DNA of 64,000 nucleotides from Streptomyces sp. ISL-36 (GTDB lineage: Bacteria > Actinomycetota > Actinomycetes > Streptomycetales > Streptomycetaceae), in assembly GCF_018614205.1 (NCBI RefSeq), contig NZ_JAGGOS010000054.1, forward strand, positions 1 through 64,000, written 5' to 3'. The translations under genes and the position numbers were made by a program. The notes under the pieces are model-generated. The model was not told the DNA's origin, did not search any database, and saw only the letters and a program-made list of their open reading frames with translations. Shown here one piece after another: positions 62,134 through 64,000 of the stretch; position 1 is the stretch's first letter, and each line of letters opens with the position of its first letter.

Positions 62134-63138
62134 CTAGCGGTCGCCCCCGAACGCGGCGTCGAAGGAGGCCGTGGGCGGGTCGAAGTCGTACCGCTTCAGA
62201 TGAGAAAGCGCTTCCGGTGCGCCGGTGAGCCGGTCCATCCCCGCGTCCTCCCACTCCACCGAGACCGGCCCGCCGTAGCCGATCGAGCGGAGCATCCGGA
62301 ACACGTCCTCCCAGGGGACGTCACCGTGGCCGGCCGAGACGAAGTCCCAGCCGCGCCGCGGATCCCCCCAGGGCAGGTGGGAGCCGAGCCGCCCGTTGCG
62401 GCCGTCGAGGCGCTTGCGGGCCTCCTTGCAGTCCACGTGGTAGATCCGGTCGCGGAAGTCCCACAGGAAGCCGACCGGGTCCAGGTCCTGCCAGACGAAA
62501 TGGCTCGGGTCGAAGTTCAGGCCGAAGGCCGGCCGGTGGCCGACCGCCTCCAGCGCCCGCTGGGTGGTCCAGTAGTCGTACGCGATCTCGCTCGGGTGGA
62601 CCTCGTGAGCGAACCGCACGCCTTCGGCGTCGAAGACGTCCAGGATCGGGTTCCAGCGCTCCGCGAAGTCCTCGAAGCCGCGCTCGATCATCCGCTCGGG
62701 CACCGGGGGGAACATCGCGACGAGATGCCAGATCGACGAACCGGTGAACCCGATCACGGTGTCGACTCCGAGGGCCGCCGCGGCCCGGGCGGTGTCGGCG
62801 ATCTCGGCCGCCGCCCGTCGCCGTACGCCCTCGGGCTCGCCGTCCCCCCAGATCCTGGCGGGGAGGATCCCCTGATGACGCTCGTCGATCGGATGGTCGC
62901 AGACGGCCTGCCCGACCAGGTGGTTGGAGATCGCCCAGCACGACAGCCCGTACTTCTCCAGCAGGGCACGGCGGCCGTCGACGTACGAGGGGTCGGCGAG
63001 CGCCTTGTCGACCTCGAAGTGGTCTCCCCAGCAGGCGAGTTCGAGACCGTCGTAACCGAAGTCGCGGGCGAGCCGGCAGACCTCCTCCAGCGGCAGGTCG
63101 GCCCACTGGCCGGTGAAGAGGGTGAAGGGACGAGGCAC
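62134..63138 (-). CDS. Cytoplasmic sugar-phosphate isomerase/epimerase (TIM barrel)
   Basis: A 334-residue AP-endonuclease-2-like TIM barrel: [91 protein letters not shown]. Metal ligands (Glu, Asp, His, Glu) are visible. No signal peptide. I choose the GTG at 63136-63138 because GGAGG lies at perfect spacing; an ATG at 63153 is possible. It follows the Gfo/Idh gene across a minisatellite; the two families usually work together on keto sugars or inositols. Confidence 0.87.
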   Translation of the reverse strand: MPRPFTLFTGQWADLPLEEVCRLARDFGYDGLELACWGDHFEVDKALADPSYVDGRRALLEKYGLSCWAISNHLVGQAVCDHPIDERHQGILPARIWGDGEPEGVRRRAAAEIADTARAAAALGVDTVIGFTGSSIWHLVAMFPPVPERMIERGFEDFAERWNPILDVFDAEGVRFAHEVHPSEIAYDYWTTQRALEAVGHRPAFGLNFDPSHFVWQDLDPVGFLWDFRDRIYHVDCKEARKRLDGRNGRLGSHLPWGDPRRGWDFVSAGHGDVPWEDVFRMLRSIGYGGPVSVEWEDAGMDRLTGAPEALSHLKRYDFDPPTASFDAAFGGDR

Positions 63139-63162
63139 GGAAGGAACCTCCATTACTCCTGT

Positions 63163-63286
63163 ACGGGCGTGTGGACGGCTACGGGTGTGTGGGGGACGGC
63201 ACGGGCCTGGGGACGGCTACGGCGTGTGGACGGCACGGGCGTGGGGACGGCTACGGCGTGTGGACGGCTACGGGCGTGTAGACGGA
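63163..63286. repeat. 16-20 bp minisatellite, seven copies, spanning a gene end
   Basis: Units of ACGGGCGTGTGGACGGCT type begin at 63163, 63181, 63201, 63219, 63235, 63253 and 63270 and vary from 16 to 20 bp. The last two supply the final codons and the TAG of the Gfo/Idh gene on the minus strand; the rest fill the gap to the isomerase gene. Confidence 0.88.
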
Positions 63287-64000
63287 GTTCTTGCTCGCGC
63301 TCTCCTCCACGGCGGCGAGCACCCGCTGGACCTGGAGCCCGTCGGCGAAGGACGGCGCGGGCGCCGCCCTGGACGCGATGGCGTGGACCAGGTCGCGGGC
63401 CTGGTGCACGAAGGTGTGCTCGTAGCCGAGTGCGTGTCCGGGCGGCCACCAGCCCTCCAGGTACGGGTGGCCCGGCTCGGTCACCAGGATGCGGCGGAAG
63501 CCCGCTGAGACGGCCGGTTCGGTGTGGTCGTGGAAGGAGAGCTCGTTGAGCCGCTCCAGGTCGAAGGCGAGGGAGCCGTTCTCCCCGTTGATCTCCAGAC
63601 GCAGGGCGTTCTTGCGGCCCGCCGCCATCCGGGTCGCCTCGAAGGAGGCGAGCGCACCGGAGGCGAGCCGTCCGGTGAACAGGGCGGCGTCGTCCACCGT
63701 CACCGTCCCGTACGACGTGCTCGCCGAGGCCCCCGAGAGACCGGCCGACGCCCCGGCGAGCAGCGGCCGCTCCCGTACGAAGGTCTCGGTGAGCGCCGAG
63801 ACACCGACCAGGGGCTCCCCCGCCAGGTACTGGGCGAGGTCCACGGCGTGCGCCCCGAGGTCCCCGAGCGCGCCGGACCCTGCGTGTTCGCGCTCCAGGC
63901 GCCAGGTCAGCGGGAAGCGGGGGTCGACGAGCCAGTCCTGCAGGTAGGTGACCCGTACGTGCCGGAGCGCTCCGAGCCGGCCGTCAGCGACGAGCCGGCG
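63251..64000 (-). CDS. Gfo/Idh/MocA family oxidoreductase, 5' end cut by window edge
   Basis: The last 249 residues of an NAD(P)-dependent Gfo/Idh/MocA oxidoreductase; the N-terminal Rossmann part lies beyond the window. Visible: WRLEREHAGSGALGDLGAHAVDLAQYLAGE, of which GSGALGDLGAHAVDL is the family's catalytic region with Asp and His, and LRLEINGENGSLAFDLERLN. Family members oxidise sugars or inositols to keto forms. The C-terminal ten residues come from a minisatellite. It probably shares an operon with the isomerase that follows. Confidence 0.87.
   Translation of the reverse strand, partial: RRLVADGRLGALRHVRVTYLQDWLVDPRFPLTWRLEREHAGSGALGDLGAHAVDLAQYLAGEPLVGVSALTETFVRERPLLAGASAGLSGASASTSYGTVTVDDAALFTGRLASGALASFEATRMAAGRKNALRLEINGENGSLAFDLERLNELSFHDHTEPAVSAGFRRILVTEPGHPYLEGWWPPGHALGYEHTFVHQARDLVHAIASRAAPAPSFADGLQVQRVLAAVEESASKNSVYTPVAVHTP

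Overview
The window is about 72 % GC with strong G/C bias at third codon positions. It has many GTG starts, TGA-overlapping start/stop pairs, TAGNNT-type -10 boxes, an SsgA-like protein, a WhiB-like protein, DUF397/XRE pairs and a tRNA-Leu. All of this points to the chromosome of a Streptomyces or very close relative. I see no rRNA, no CRISPR array, and no transposase, integrase or attachment site. It reads as ordinary chromosome with an accessory-leaning right half.

Layout, left half. 1-3031: edge gene, macro-domain protein, MerR regulator, lipoprotein plus membrane protein pair. 3169-10319: a beta-oxidation operon (CoA-transferase/racemase, acyl-CoA dehydrogenase, thiolase, FadB) transcribed leftward, with a divergent enoyl-reductase-like gene; the shared intergenic region carries two TetR-type dyads. 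10386-14079: small-gene/endonuclease V operon, a YciI-like gene and a secreted BNR-repeat protein. 14424-18186: SsgA-like protein, an ABC-F ATPase with a possible attenuator leader, acyl-ACP desaturase. 18281-24302: unusual SDR, WhiB-like protein, divergent NHEJ pair (LigD-type polymerase and ATP-dependent ligase), long-chain acyl-CoA synthetase. 24824-33704: small hypothetical, a drug-efflux MFS protein with a MarR-like tail, SEC-C protein, Tat-exported FAD oxidoreductase, VOC protein, GH4 glycosidase, M64 metallopeptidase. 33763-37574: DUF574 methyltransferase, DUF397/XRE pair divergent from an ATP-binding protein, i.e. a whiJ/abaA-like locus.

Layout, right half. 37698-39302: tRNA-Leu(GAG) and a DUF2254 membrane protein. 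39309-49895: a probable oxalate catabolism locus. Oxalyl-CoA decarboxylase, formyl-CoA transferase, an NDP-forming CoA ligase and an OFA-family antiporter face a divergent succinyl-CoA-ligase-like pair and an aldehyde dehydrogenase. A perfect 8+8 dyad sits between the two arms. 49905-58078: an ebo-type cluster (EboF, EboE, EboB, EboA, TIM-barrel isomerase, EboC/UbiA) headed by a myo-inositol-1-phosphate synthase, all translationally coupled or nearly so. 58163-64000: a very large secreted sugar-dehydrogenase/PKD/CBM/ThuA/DUF1080 fusion, another TIM-barrel isomerase and a truncated Gfo/Idh oxidoreductase. This right end looks like a cyclitol and oxidised-sugar metabolism region.

Two themes recur. 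First, many genes appear leaderless, with a TANNNT -10 box 6-9 nt before the start codon. Second, short tandem repeats (minisatellites) occur in at least six places, one of them in-frame inside the inositol phosphate synthase gene. All functional assignments are from reading protein and DNA motifs; no database search was run.
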